This document shows positions 44,890 through 55,351 of a DNA stretch of 64,000 nucleotides, one piece after another. Position numbers and translations under genes: made by a program. The DNA lies in contig OX637297.1 of the NCBI GenBank assembly GCA_951799445.1, forward strand, positions 7,502,001 through 7,566,000. The letters run 5' to 3'. The notes under the pieces are model-generated. The model did no database searches and was not told where the DNA came from. It was given only the letters and a program-made list of their open reading frames with translations. Every line of letters starts with the position of its first letter. Within the stretch, counting starts at the first letter, position 1. This DNA comes from Pseudisothecium myosuroides. Taxonomy: Eukaryota; Streptophyta; Bryopsida; Hypnales; Lembophyllaceae.

Positions 44890-45105
44890 AATACGGCGAA
44901 GCTTTGACTTTGCTTTGTTTGAATTGTCTAGGAGTTTGGGAGATTTTCTAAAATACAGTGGGGCTTTGACTTTGCTTTATTCAAATTGTCTAGAGATTTG
45001 GAGAATTTTTAAAATACGACGGAGCTTCGACTTTGCTTTGTTCAAATTGTCTAGGAATTTGGGGATTTTCTAGAATACGGCAAAGCTTTGACTTTGCTTT
45101 GTTAC
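44890..45105. repeat. About 63-bp repeat, four copies
   Basis: Each unit has TACGGCGAAGCTTTGACTTT or a variant followed by GCTTTGTTCAAATTGTCTAG. The core GGCGAAGCTTTG is the inverse of the repeats at 845-990 and 3,835-4,170, as expected of the inverted copy. Confidence 0.8.
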
Positions 45106-46205
45106 AAGAAAGAGTCTAAAACCATTAAAGTGCTAGTAAAAATCCCCAATTTGCCCTTGTCACCAAGTTTAGTGTCCAAAACACTATTTTGGAACATCAA
45201 GTTTAGCATCCAAAAGGGCAATTTAATTATTGCCAGAAAAGACTAGAACCTTTGAGACCAACCTTAGTGTAAGCAACCTTTTTTTTGTTTAAATTGTTGT
45301 TGTTTTTTCTGTAAAAATCAAAATACCAAAAAAATCAAAGAGCCCAAAGGGCCTGGACAGACCAGCAAGCCGTTCGGGGCGGAGGCAGTAAAGACGGACG
45401 AGCTACATGGACGGACGGGGGAGCCGGGCCCCCACGCCTCGCCACGTGGCGTGGCCACACGAGGGAGCGGTCGACTGAACTGTTGTGACTGACTGTGCGA
45501 CTGACTGCTTGATTGACTTCTTGACTGAACTGCTGTGACTGAACTGTGGCTGCGAGCTTGCCATGGCTGAACAAAAACTTGACTAAGAGAAAAGGAAACT
45601 TAAAACTCAAGGCCGGTTGGAGGCATGCCTCGGCCCAAGTTTTGAATTTTTATCAAAAACCCATCACACCGTCATCTTGCATTTTAGGAATTAGAAATGT
45701 TAAGAGTCTAGGAAAATAGAGAGAAATTGGAAGTAGGATTAGGAGGAGAGAAATTAAGAAGATAGGAGTCCAAAGAATCTCAATTTGCAACGTTTCCATT
45801 GCAAAAAGAGGCTAAAAAACCATAGGAAGTAGAACACTTGGAACTTTCAAAACCACTTTGGAAATGGAGAGAGATGAAGTGACAATTTAGGAGTTTGAAG
45901 AGGATTTAGGAAGAGATAGGATTAGGTGAAAATCTAGGAAGAGCAATTAGAACCATCAAAACTTGGATAGAATAATAATTGACCAAGGAGTTGAAGAGTC
46001 AACTATTAGTTGGGAGTTGATTCAATTATTTTAGTTCAAGAATAGTCAACCTTTTGAAGTGCAAATAATTGAATTAGAATAGTGTTAGAAGAGAAAGAGA
46101 AATTAGAAGAAAAAAAAAAGAAAAAGGAAGTCCAAGAAATTAACAAACCTTGTACTAAAACTCCTACTTTAAGCCGTGGGCAAAATTACCAAAAAATTCT
46201 AAAAC

Positions 46206-46268
46206 ATGGCAAATGATGAGGAGTTTGAAGGGGTATACGATTATCTAAACAATGACACCAACTCCGAG
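46206..46268 (+). CDS. 21-codon acidic leader exon with splice donor (inner copy)
   Basis: ATG opens MANDEEFEGVYDYLNNDTNS plus E, 21 codons, followed by GTAAGC. The counterpart in copy A (2,520-2,582, minus) has the same length, phase and acidity despite low identity. If the element is a solo LTR, the downstream exon was lost with the internal region. The frame closes within a few codons if unspliced. Confidence 0.5.
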
Positions 46269-47483
46269 GTAAGCTCCTAACTTTAAACCATCCATTTCAA
46301 TTTCTCAAAAATAGGCGTTTACAAATAGGACCGAACTCTCAAGTCAATTCAGAGTGTCTAGAATAGGAATATTTCAAGAACCAGGGTAGTGGTGTTGTAG
46401 AATCTAGTTAGAGGTTTCCAAAACCATCTCACACTTAGGATTTGGAGCTAAAACGAGTGAGATATGGAAGGATGAAGTTTAGGACCTAATTTGGATGAAA
46501 AGTGATTAGAAGATAAACAAGACAAGTTAAATTAGGAAATATCAACTAGAAATAACCTAAGTCTCAAAAGTGAAATTAGAAGTTAATTATCAAATTAGGA
46601 TTAGGAGTAATCAACGGATGAAGTTTTAAACACCGATTAGAAGTCAAACTTCATCCATCAACAACTTTTGATAGGATAGGTGGATTTCCAAGTAAAATAC
46701 CATTTTGGAAAGCTTAGGCTAGCTTCTAGAAGGAACAACTCCAAAAATTCTAAAAAAATAGTAATTGTCCAAAACTCAAACAAAACCTCAAAGAACAAGG
46801 ATAGGAAGAACTAAAAGTTTTAAATTAATCAAAGGAAGAAGTTAGTAATAGTAGGTTATAGTATGACCCTTAAATAACCTTGAAGAAGTTCAAACTTCAA
46901 GAAAGACCAAAAACCTTAGGAAATATTCAAGGATGAAGTTTGGGTCAAGGAACGGATGAAGTCAACCTAAAATAGTTCATCCAAGTCAAAACTTAGGATT
47001 TAGGCAGGTCCTAACCACCTAAATCTAGGGTTCAATTTTCAAGGGTAATTGAATTAGGAAGCACGTGTTACATCATGGATGAAGTTTAAATAGCCTCGGA
47101 AAGGTTAAACTTCATCTGCCTATAATTTTTGCTAGAAGAAGGGGGTAGAGTCGAATTTTATGATTTTAGAAATGGCATGAAATGTTTTATCACTTAGGGT
47201 TGTTAAATTTTGACTGTAACTAGTTCAACTTCAAAACCACCGTGACCTCTTTTGATTAAGGAAGTTAGAGTAGAAATTGCCGTGTTGGATTTCTTTGCGC
47301 ACATTGTGGATGATTAGGAACTTAGAAAAAAGATCCATTGCTTGGAAGGCACAATGGATTTACGCTAGGCACCCCTAAGACAAAAATTAAACACCAAAAC
47401 ACTTAGAGCCTGGTTGTGCTCACTTACTTACAAAGGGTGGGTATAAGCGCTCACAGAGGTGCGTACTGAGAGGAAGGGAGGCC

Positions 47484-47491
47484 CTTTTATA
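47484..47491 (-). promoter_or_regulatory. TATA box of the outer LTR-like copy
   Basis: Minus strand TATAAAAGGGCCTCCC at the position matching the TATA boxes of the other copies. The inner insertion lies just downstream, so transcripts would run into it in the antisense direction. Confidence 0.55.
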
Positions 47492-48822
47492 CCCTCCCAA
47501 GGACTTAAAATGCTCCCCAAGAAAGCTTGGAGTACTTTCCAAGCAAGTCTTGGAGACTTGGAGTGCACTCCAAGCTTCCTCAAAAGTCAACTTTAACTAC
47601 CTAGGAAAAAACTTAAATTACTTCTAATTTTCTACTCTACTGTTGTGATCGCTCTAACTTTTGAAGAAAAGCTCCAAATGCCAAACGAATTGCGCCATTG
47701 CGTTCAGAAGACCCCAATTACTCTTCAAGACCTTCTACTCCCTTCTTCTAGGTTGTAAATACTTGTAAAAACCACTAACGGTAATTCCAAAGAAAAGTCA
47801 AAACTCCAACTATTGGAATTTGCAATTTCCAAGGAAATTGACTAGCTAGGGTTGCTTGGAAGGTTTGTGAGAGTAAGAAAAGACTTCTTGTTTGCGACAT
47901 TTGGACACCGCTAGCTCCTGGTTTGCCGGTCAACCCGCCGCCATATAGTAAATTCTTGTGAATTTCGATGTCATTGCCGATTCTGGTACTTCTGACTATT
48001 GGAAAGTCTTCAAACTTGTTTGGTTGCTTATTTTATATATAAAACTCTAATCTTAGTTTTAGTGAGATTTTACCGCACTTTGGGTAATTTCTAGGAAATT
48101 ACCATCAGTTTCAAAGGCGATTGACTTCCCATGGAGTCATTGTGGAGTTTTATAAAATCCTGAAACTTTTGGGCAATCTTCTAGGAAGTGTCCAAAAGCT
48201 AAGGGCAAAACCAGACCTCCAATAAGGATGCTAAATTTAGCAATTTTTTAATAATTTCCGCCCGAGGGGGAAATTAGTCCGGTACCGGAGGTTGTTGTGG
48301 ATGATTAGCTCCGCTGTTAATCTCTTGGCATGCTTTTATCTTAAAAGCACCTTTTTGTAAACTCTAATCACCTCGCCTCCCTTCTACTTTGCACTCTGAT
48401 TCATATTCTTCAATATTTGCAGGTCTTCACGTAACTAGTCCAAATTCCACATGAATTGGATCTAGACACTTCTAAACCTGTATATAGACTCTGGTAATTT
48501 AGCCAGGCTGTCACATGCACTCTACATGTCGAGTTTTACATGGATCAGATACTATAACTGACTAACTCTTGCATCCTCACATCTCTCGTAAACGCTAATC
48601 TGGACTATAAGATACTAACTAAGACCTAAACTTGGAAAAGCATTGCATTTGGTGCTTTCCATGATTTTAGGACAACTCCTCACTAATCTGGCAGAGACTT
48701 CCACCGAACTTCTCTCAACTGACTTATTCATGCTATTTGGTATGATTTAACACTAAAAACTAACAATAATCGCGAAAAATAAACCCAGAGCTCCAAGTGC
48801 TAACTTGAGGGCTTACGGTTGT

Positions 48823-51491
48823 CGATAAGGATGTCATTCTATGTATAGGCTGCAAAGATGGAAATCAGTCTTGTATCAATCAGTGATACGAGTAAGGCGG
48901 CATGATGTTTTGTAATTATTTGGTAGGGGTGATTAGAGAATTTTTTTTGGTACTGTTCAAATGTTTGATTTTTTGTAGTACGTTTGAGGGCATGAGATAT
49001 CGATGACAATGAAAGAAGAGTGCTTGCATACCTAACCATCCTTTGAGCACTTCGGAGGAGGGAGTGGGTCTCTGCATAATTGATTACTGTGATGTGTGCT
49101 GTTGTGGAGGGTGGCAGGCAGTGTGATTGAATTGTAATGTTTTTTTATGGTTTCTGTAGGTGAGAATTCTAGTTGTGAGTTTATAATGAAAGTAGGACGT
49201 GCTCTTTGGAGTTGCTGATGGAAGTTGTTGTCCTTGCCTATGAAGGCGGGTGAGTATGATGACAGTTTTTGTACATTGTGTGCCTGTCTTTACACAGGTA
49301 TTGTCTTGTATGTTCCGGAAGAAGTCCCTGCATTAGCTTTCTTAATCGTGTAGAGGTAGGTCCGCAGAGGTAATGTGTTTTCTTTTGTGATGAACACTGT
49401 AGATTATTGTGTGAATGAGCAAATAACCGTTGTTTAGTAGACGTGAGAGTAGGTAAATGAATATGTTGGTGTCATCTGCAGTGTAAGTAGTTCTTCTATC
49501 AATGGTAGGTGTTGTTGGCCTTGATTGCAGCCTTTGATTTCAGCTTCGGAGAATGTTGTGGGATTGCAGGAGCTCATCAAATCTGCAGGGATCATTGTAG
49601 TTGGGCATGGTGTCGGAAATTGGAAGCAGCGGCGCACATTGAGATTCCCTGTTCACTTGCACTGTCAGTGATCCTTGTCTGCAGCAAGTGTCCAAAGTGG
49701 AACAAGGTATGACAGGAATGAGTGATAGAAGTTCAGGCTTTGGGACTTGGGTGCTATTTCGTAACTAAATTTGAGGAGCGCATGAACGGTAGGTGCATGT
49801 TAATTTCTAAAACCTAGTGTTACAACTTGTCCTCGGGTAAAAATTAGTACTGAAATCCGTGTAGCATATTTTTGTAGTTGACGGTGTAAGTGCAGTGCTG
49901 TAGAGCTTCTATGTACCTCATTTTGTCTTCACTGTGAAGGTCAGAATTCAGTATAGGAAGAGCCTAGACGTGGACGTTGTCAGTAGTAATTCAATGAATT
50001 AATTGAGTAACTTCATGTGATTGTATCGTCATGCTGGGAAAGTCGTTGTGCTTTTCATATTCATCAACCGTCAAGTTCTCTTGCAATGGAAAGGCTTTGT
50101 ACGTTGGCCCTCTTGCACTCTATAATTTTTGGAGCAGTATGTTATTTAAGACATACTACAGTGTCTGCCAAGCCTGCTTCCGTATGTCAATTAAGTAGGA
50201 ATTTTCTCGAAATCTTGCTATTCATAGGATGTAAAACAGAGCTACCCTAATATAATTAAAAACCATTCAGCAGTTCCTCTCTGTGCATGAAGGTACCAGA
50301 ATCTCAGTCATCCTAATCGTACTGCATAAATAGATGAGTGAATCCAGTGTATGCATCTCATCCACCAAATGCTATTCTCTTCAAAATGCATTTCATCTAG
50401 GAAATGCTATTCTCTTCAAAATGAAGTTGGGGTTGGCTCAGTTGGACTGGGCAGAAGTGAATGAGGAAGGTGACGCAGAACTAACACAGACTTGACACAC
50501 ACTTGACAAAGAATTGGAAAATTTCTTGAAGTTGACAGGTACAGGTTGCAAGAATGTGGTTGTTGTCATTTAGGACAAGTCTCTGTCAACATTTTGTCAT
50601 TTTGGACCCCTTTTCCTTGTAGTGTTCAAAAAAGACCTTGGGCATTTTGGAGTTAAGCCTTGACAGACCTTGTCAACTTCATAGGCATTTTGGAAGTCAA
50701 CATTAAGCTTTAAAAGACCTTGCTAGCCTGACAGGCATTTTAAAAATGAAAATTTGAATTTTGAAATAATTTTTGTTTTCTTAATGTTTTGAAGGTTAAC
50801 TAAGAAAATGAAGTTTCAATAATTTAGTTCTTGCTCCATTTCAATTCTCTTCAAAATTGTTAAAATTGTAATTCTTGTGACATTTTGGAAGTAAAAATTT
50901 GAATTTCCAAATAGTTATTTGACCTTAATATTTTTAAGGTTAAATAAAAAAATGTAGCTCCAATAAGCTACTTTTTGTTCCATTTCAATTTTCTTCGAAA
51001 TTGTTAAAATTGTAATTCTTGTGACACTTTAGTGATTGCATCTTCAACACTCAAAATACACCACTTCCTTGAATTTTTTCTATTCAATTTCTCTTGGTGT
51101 GAGTTTCAAACATATAATAAATGCACCATGATGTTTGTCACTATTATTTTCATCTTTTTAAAAGATTTTATATTATTTAAAGCAATTTTTTGATGACTAT
51201 GATTTCTGCAAAAAAAACACTCTATGAGTCTATGAAACCATAAAAAAATCAATTTGCTACTTCCAATTATGAAAAAATGTGCTTACATTTTAGAAATATA
51301 TTATTATATATAACATATATCAAACTTTTGAAATGTAGGTTTCCGTATTCAAATGTAAAGACATTTGCCTAAGCCTGGACCTAAAATATACTCTCACTAT
51401 TAAATTTGAATTTTTCTTGCATTTATTTTAAAGCTATGCAAACTGCTATCTTCATGTATGCCTATGTTTACACTTGAAGTTTTGTATGTAA
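48823..51491. other. Intergenic DNA with a 144-bp direct duplication
   Basis: No gene is supported. The segments about 50,740-50,880 and 50,885-51,025 repeat each other with a 144-bp period (shared AATTGTTAAAATTGTAATTC). ATGCTATTCTCTTCAAAATG occurs twice near 50,370-50,420. Confidence 0.5.
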
Positions 51492-51518
51492 GGGTGAATG
51501 CAAAAAACACTTGTACTA
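51492..51518 (+). mobile_element. Left terminus of a second TIR element
   Basis: GGGTGAATGCAAAAAACACT then TGTACTA matches the ends of the 790-bp element at 6,160 (GGGTGATTGCAAGAAACAC). Two ORFs follow at once. No matching right end was found up to 64,000, so the other end is lost or too diverged to see. Confidence 0.55.
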
Positions 51519-51833
51519 TTTTGCGTCACACCTTGCATTTTGATTAGTTTTCAGATAGCGACTTTCAAGATCCCCCTCAGGTATTTGACGAAGTGGATAG
51601 GGCATGCAGTCTTCAGAGGCACGCGTAATTAGTGAAAGCGGTGTGCTATCTATGAAGAGCAAATCTGATTCTCTGTTTCGCAGTGATTGCATAGGTGGCA
51701 GCCGCTCCAACTTATTGCCAAAGTAAGTGTATACCCTGTCTGGCATGCGCATAGTGATAGTGGAATAGCTAATGCCGGGTTGTTGGATTACCTCAAAGAC
51801 GTCACTATGCAGGACGGGAAGCACGCCTTTCAT
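51516..51833 (-). CDS. Short ORF ending in the transposon terminus
   Basis: An open frame of 105 codons, MKGVLPVLHSDVFEVIQQPG onward, whose stop codon overlaps the inner edge of the TIR. It is divergent from the ORF at 52,039. The size suggests a last exon or a fragment. It is not recognised; the position argues for an element-encoded protein. Confidence 0.35.
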   Translation of the reverse strand: MKGVLPVLHSDVFEVIQQPGISYSTITMRMPDRVYTYFGNKLERLPPMQSLRNRESDLLFIDSTPLSLITRASEDCMPYPLRQIPEGDLESRYLKTNQNARCDAK

Positions 51834-52038
51834 GGGAACGGGAAGGGCAGTTGTTTGAAGCGAAGGTTTTGAAGTGGTAGAATTGGAGCACTGTCCAAAG
51901 AGGGCTACAGTGGGGCGGCAAGAAGGACGGCTATATCATGAAGAGAATGTTGGGGAGGTTGGCGGGCAGCAGTTGCATGCATTAGCCCGTGACGATGAGC
52001 AAGGACTTTAACGAGGCCGGAGCCCACCGACTCCAACT

Positions 52039-53184
52039 GTGGAAATAGTTGGAGGTTCGTCTAAGCAAATGACTTTTTTTCTGTTTGAAGAGCGACTGGA
52101 TGAGCGGGACGTCCGGTCAACGCTTGCACAGTGGCCTACAGGTGCAGAGAGTGACGATGACAATTTCCAAGAACCTGTTTATAGAAAGCATCGCCTCAGC
52201 GACGGGACGGGCAGACGTGTTTTCACGGAGTTAGAAGCAAGGGCTAATCGAAAGAGAAAACAAGCACCACAACAAGTAGCAGTTATGAAGAGAGAGGCAG
52301 CAGGAAAAAAACCTTTCTACATAATGGTGAATTCTTTGGGCGAGGCTTATGGTGACGGCCTGACAATTTGGAAGGCGGAGCTGAACAAGCTCTGTTGTGC
52401 TCTTGACCTGTCAGTTCAGGACGTGAGGCATCAACCGCATCACAAAATGCAGACGTTGAAAAAAAGATTCATTGACAATTTTGAATATGGCGGTGTTATT
52501 TTGGATAAGTACCTTCTACTGCTAGTAGGTCACCGAGTGTCACAGAGAAGAAATGACATTATGAATCTCATCAAGGCTGGTAGACAATGCCCAACAACAG
52601 TGGACCCTGACGCCTGGGACAGGTTGACAGATATATGTGGCAGTCCAAATTTCCAGAGGAAATCAGCAATAATGTGTTATGCAAATTCTTATAGGCAGAA
52701 TTTGGGGAGGACGGGCCCTAAAGGAGAAATTTGGGTTTGGGATTCACTGAAGGCAATACTGCGTAGGTCGTCGGACCTCAAGGAAGTGAAGGCTAAGATG
52801 ACACGAGATAAGGGGTACAGGGGGAAAAGGAGGAAGACAAAGAATATGACTGTCCGTGGAAATACAGAAGCAGAGACTTCCGGGGGTCAGGAAGAGGGTG
52901 TTCGCAGTCAATGTGTTGCGCTAGATACGCAAAAGGCTGAAGGTAGTGGCTATGCTGCGGAAAATAATTCCGTGAACACTATGGTGGAAGATGGAAATGA
53001 AGCAGCAATGGTGGCTATGAATCTAGTCAAGAAATTTCAAGCTGACTTGGAGTATTTGAAGGCAAGGATGGAGAGCGCTGGTGTGGACACTTCCTTTCAA
53101 AAAGCAGGGGAGGCGGTGCTTCCAATGACATTGACGGTCCCGCCTGCGGATTGCGATGGAAAAGTTGACCAGGTGACATCATAG
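52039..53184 (+). CDS. Ptta/En/Spm-like transposon protein (Transposase_24-like)
   Basis: An open frame of 381 codons. The middle section, DPDAWDRLTDICGSPNFQRK and then YANSYRQNLGRTGP, fits the pattern W-x-x-L-x-x-x-(C/W)-x-S-x-x-F-x-x-x-S-x-x-x-x-x-N of plant Ptta/En/Spm transposon proteins, where an H-x-x-G segment usually follows. Before it lies KKRFIDNFEYGGVILDKYLL, also typical of the DNA-associated part. The C-terminus (about 300-381) holds a helical segment ending in a diverse tail. The N-terminus is acidic. The start may be further downstream or preceded by an exon, as the first codons (MEIVGGSSKQMTFFLFEERL) show no flanking signal. It lies about 520 bp inside the TIR at 51,492. Intact frame. 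Confidence 0.5.
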   Translation: MEIVGGSSKQMTFFLFEERLDERDVRSTLAQWPTGAESDDDNFQEPVYRKHRLSDGTGRRVFTELEARANRKRKQAPQQVAVMKREAAGKKPFYIMVNSLGEAYGDGLTIWKAELNKLCCALDLSVQDVRHQPHHKMQTLKKRFIDNFEYGGVILDKYLLLLVGHRVSQRRNDIMNLIKAGRQCPTTVDPDAWDRLTDICGSPNFQRKSAIMCYANSYRQNLGRTGPKGEIWVWDSLKAILRRSSDLKEVKAKMTRDKGYRGKRRKTKNMTVRGNTEAETSGGQEEGVRSQCVALDTQKAEGSGYAAENNSVNTMVEDGNEAAMVAMNLVKKFQADLEYLKARMESAGVDTSFQKAGEAVLPMTLTVPPADCDGKVDQVTS

Positions 53185-53769
53185 TCTTAGTTACTCATTA
53201 CTGTATTCTGCATGTCTTCCCTTGAAAAATTCGCTGAGGTAGAATGTAAATGTCATCCATATGAATTGTACAATGTGGATATAGAAGCGCTTAGTGCATT
53301 TGGCAAGGATCGTTGGAGCAAAGGTATTCCAGTAATAGAGAGGCGGAAGTTCCTCACTGAACGTCAATTGTGCAGGTGGAAGGCAATTGAGAAAACCAGA
53401 GGTTGCTGCTGTAGGATGCAGAGAATGGTGTGATGACAGTGGACGTTTTGGAAGTGCGTCATGGATGGTGACACATAAGCGGAGTGAAGGAGTTCAAGGA
53501 TGTGGAGTGTGCAGCTGGAATTGGGAAGTATGTTTTGGTGATTGTGGAGTACATGGAGAGTGCAATCAGGAAGGTGAACTACGTTACTATGTTGGACACT
53601 AAGGTTCATTGTATAGCAAACGAAGGGCATGGAGTATCACAGAGGAGTAGGGTTGTCTTCCCCGACATCATGACATCGCGACAACTCGATGTCACACGAC
53701 GTCTAGTAGAGTCAACTTTACCTTTGACTTTCTGAAAAGTTACCATCCTTTTACCTACACCACCTGGAT

Positions 53770-54345
53770 GCCATGTGGCGCTCGTGTGGCAGAATTTGGG
53801 GCGCATGCATGTGTGGCGACTTCGGATATAGTGCAACCACGGATGTGGGCGACCTCGGATACTGGCGACTTCGGGTACGAGGACCGCGGGTGTGCGACTG
53901 CGGATATGGCAATCACGGATTTGACGACCGTGGGTGGAAGCTTGCAGGTGGTCGACCACAGGTAGGGGCGACCACGCCTGGAGCGACCGCGGGTGGGCAA
54001 GGTTGATCCAAAGTCGTCCACTAGAATCCGTAGTCACCTCCAATGGACCTGAGGTCGCCCAATGAGGGACCCGCATTCGCCAACTGGGGACTCGAGATTG
54101 CCCGCGTGGACACGAAATCGCCCAGAATCTATATCCACATTTGCCTATTGGGGACCCGAGGTCGCCCAAGTGGACACAAAGTCGCCCAGAATCTGTACCC
54201 GAAGTCGCCTACTGTGGACCCGAGGTCACCCAAGTGGACACAAAGTCGTCCAAAATCTGTACCCAAAGTTGCCGTACGCGCGGTCGCTGTAGTCGCACGC
54301 ACTTATCCAAACCTAATTCACCCGTGCTCGCCCCGCCTATAAGTT
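53770..54345 (+). repeat. GC-rich CGACCTCGGGTCC block ahead of a gene
   Basis: A GC-rich stretch in an AT-rich neighbourhood, built from degenerate units such as GACCCGAGGTCGCCCAAGTG and GACACAAAGTCGCCCAGAAT. The inverse motif forms the block at 58,741-59,170. It ends about 30 bp before the ORF at 54,377 and may be its promoter region. ORFs crossing it are compositional. Confidence 0.6.
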
Positions 54346-55351
54346 CACTCGCCCATGCAATTTCTAGAAGGCGGACTTGGACCTATTCAAAGTGATCCTC
54401 GAAACAAAGAGACTCTTGAAGTTGTCACTGACGAATCGGAAGAGGATGAAGATTCCGATGGCACACGAGTCCCAAGGACAACATGAGTCAGGGAGCAACC
54501 CGTCGCCCCCGTGGAAGTTCAAGTTCAAAATGTTGAGGCACCTTCATCATCACGAGGACGGAGAATATATAAAACATCCTCCGAAGGTGCGGCGCTCCAC
54601 AAATCGAGTCAAATCTGCACTAGCCTCAGCGACGATTTCAAGCCCACTGTTGGTAGAAGAGGATGCTGTCAATGTCTTCGACTTTGGACCAAATGAGGAC
54701 TTAGCCATAGACGGAGGTGTTCGTACTACCATTTCCCAGCCTCCAGCGACTCCAGTTGACAACACTGTGGCCCTGTGTAAGGCCCTCAATCTCTTGAAGA
54801 CCAAAGACTCCACAATTGCCTCATTGCAATCGGATGCCAGGAAATTGCAATCTCTTTGCAAACACAAAAGCGCTATCATATCTCAACAATCTAAAGAACT
54901 ACAACGCCTTTGGGAGAAAGAGCGAGAAACGTTGACTTTGTCAAACATAGACGACCCCTTCATTGAGCATGATCCACATCATCTAGACAAAGTTGTAGGG
55001 GACCTCACCAACGGCGTCCTTCAGCAGACTCCTCCTGCCAAGTGTACCAAGTGTTCTTCACTTCTTCCAATTGCGCTTCTTCCTACCATCACGGAAGACA
55101 CTACTACTGACACGAATGATCTCCATGGGACCCAAGATTCACTTTTGTTTTTTGTTGTTCCCCGCCCCATACAGTCGGTGAAGAAATCGGGCCTTAAAGA
55201 TAAAAAAGTACTCTTCAAGCGCAGTTGGCAGAGTTGGTGGCCACATACTACCATTGGAAGGTCGCTTGCATTCTCTCCATCGACAGATCACAACAAATTG
55301 CCCAAGAGTTGGATAAAGTTTCGAAGAATAGCAAGGAGTAAAAAACTTTGA
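54346..55351 (+). pseudogene. Frameshifted coiled-coil protein gene, unknown
   Basis: The longest frame, 54,377-55,351 (324 codons), looks real from about codon 70: HPPKVRRSTNRVKSALASA, then FDFGPNEDLAIDGGV, a coiled coil (LKTKDSTIASLQSDARKL to WEKERETLTL), and a possible CTKC site. Before that, the next frame gives the more natural sequence (DPRNKETLEVVTDESEEDED, PVAPVEVQVQNVEAP), broken by one stop. A frameshift near 54,570 therefore joins an acidic N-terminus to the coiled-coil part. The family is not recognised. The GC-rich block directly upstream matches those ahead of two other decayed genes at 58.5 and 63.9 kb. Confidence 0.45.

Larger units (their letters stand above)
43130..47455 (+). 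mobile_element. Inner solo-LTR-like element, intact, 4,326 bp
   Basis: It starts TGTGAG (43,130-43,135) and ends CTCACA (47,450-47,455), the inverted TG..CA ends typical of LTRs. It is flanked by GAGGT on both sides (43,125-43,129 and 47,456-47,460), the 5-bp duplication expected of LTR insertion. It has no terminal direct repeats of its own and no gag or pol, so a solo LTR is the simplest reading. It interrupts the outer copy close to that copy's TATA box, in the opposite orientation. Order: U3-like region, TATA at 44,393, GCCGCTTAGGGGGG block, about 63-bp repeats, GC-rich block (45,340-45,470), purine-rich leader, 21-codon exon, intron-like tail. Confidence 0.85.
41545..48817 (-). mobile_element. 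Outer solo-LTR-like element, split by an inner copy
   Basis: Read on the minus strand, the element runs from 48,817 to 41,545. Its plus-strand left end TGTGAGTGTTTCTAACTCC matches the 3' ends of the other copies, and its right end (GGGCTTACG) matches their 5' ends. The flanks are GTTGT at 41,540-41,544 and GTTGT at 48,818-48,822, an exact 5-bp target duplication. Removing the inner insertion and its duplicated GAGGT leaves about 2.94 kb. Landmarks in order: U3-like 48.8-47.5 kb, TATA near 47,487, then (left of the insertion) 43.1-42.6 kb with AACGGCATCGC, a purine-rich leader near 42,340, and the end. No protein genes. Confidence 0.8.

Noticed and set aside
53606..54169. 187-codon minus-strand ORF over the GC-rich block
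   Set aside because: The frame is open because of the repeated GC-rich units; the product is repetitive (Pro, Ser, Arg) and a different frame is equally open.
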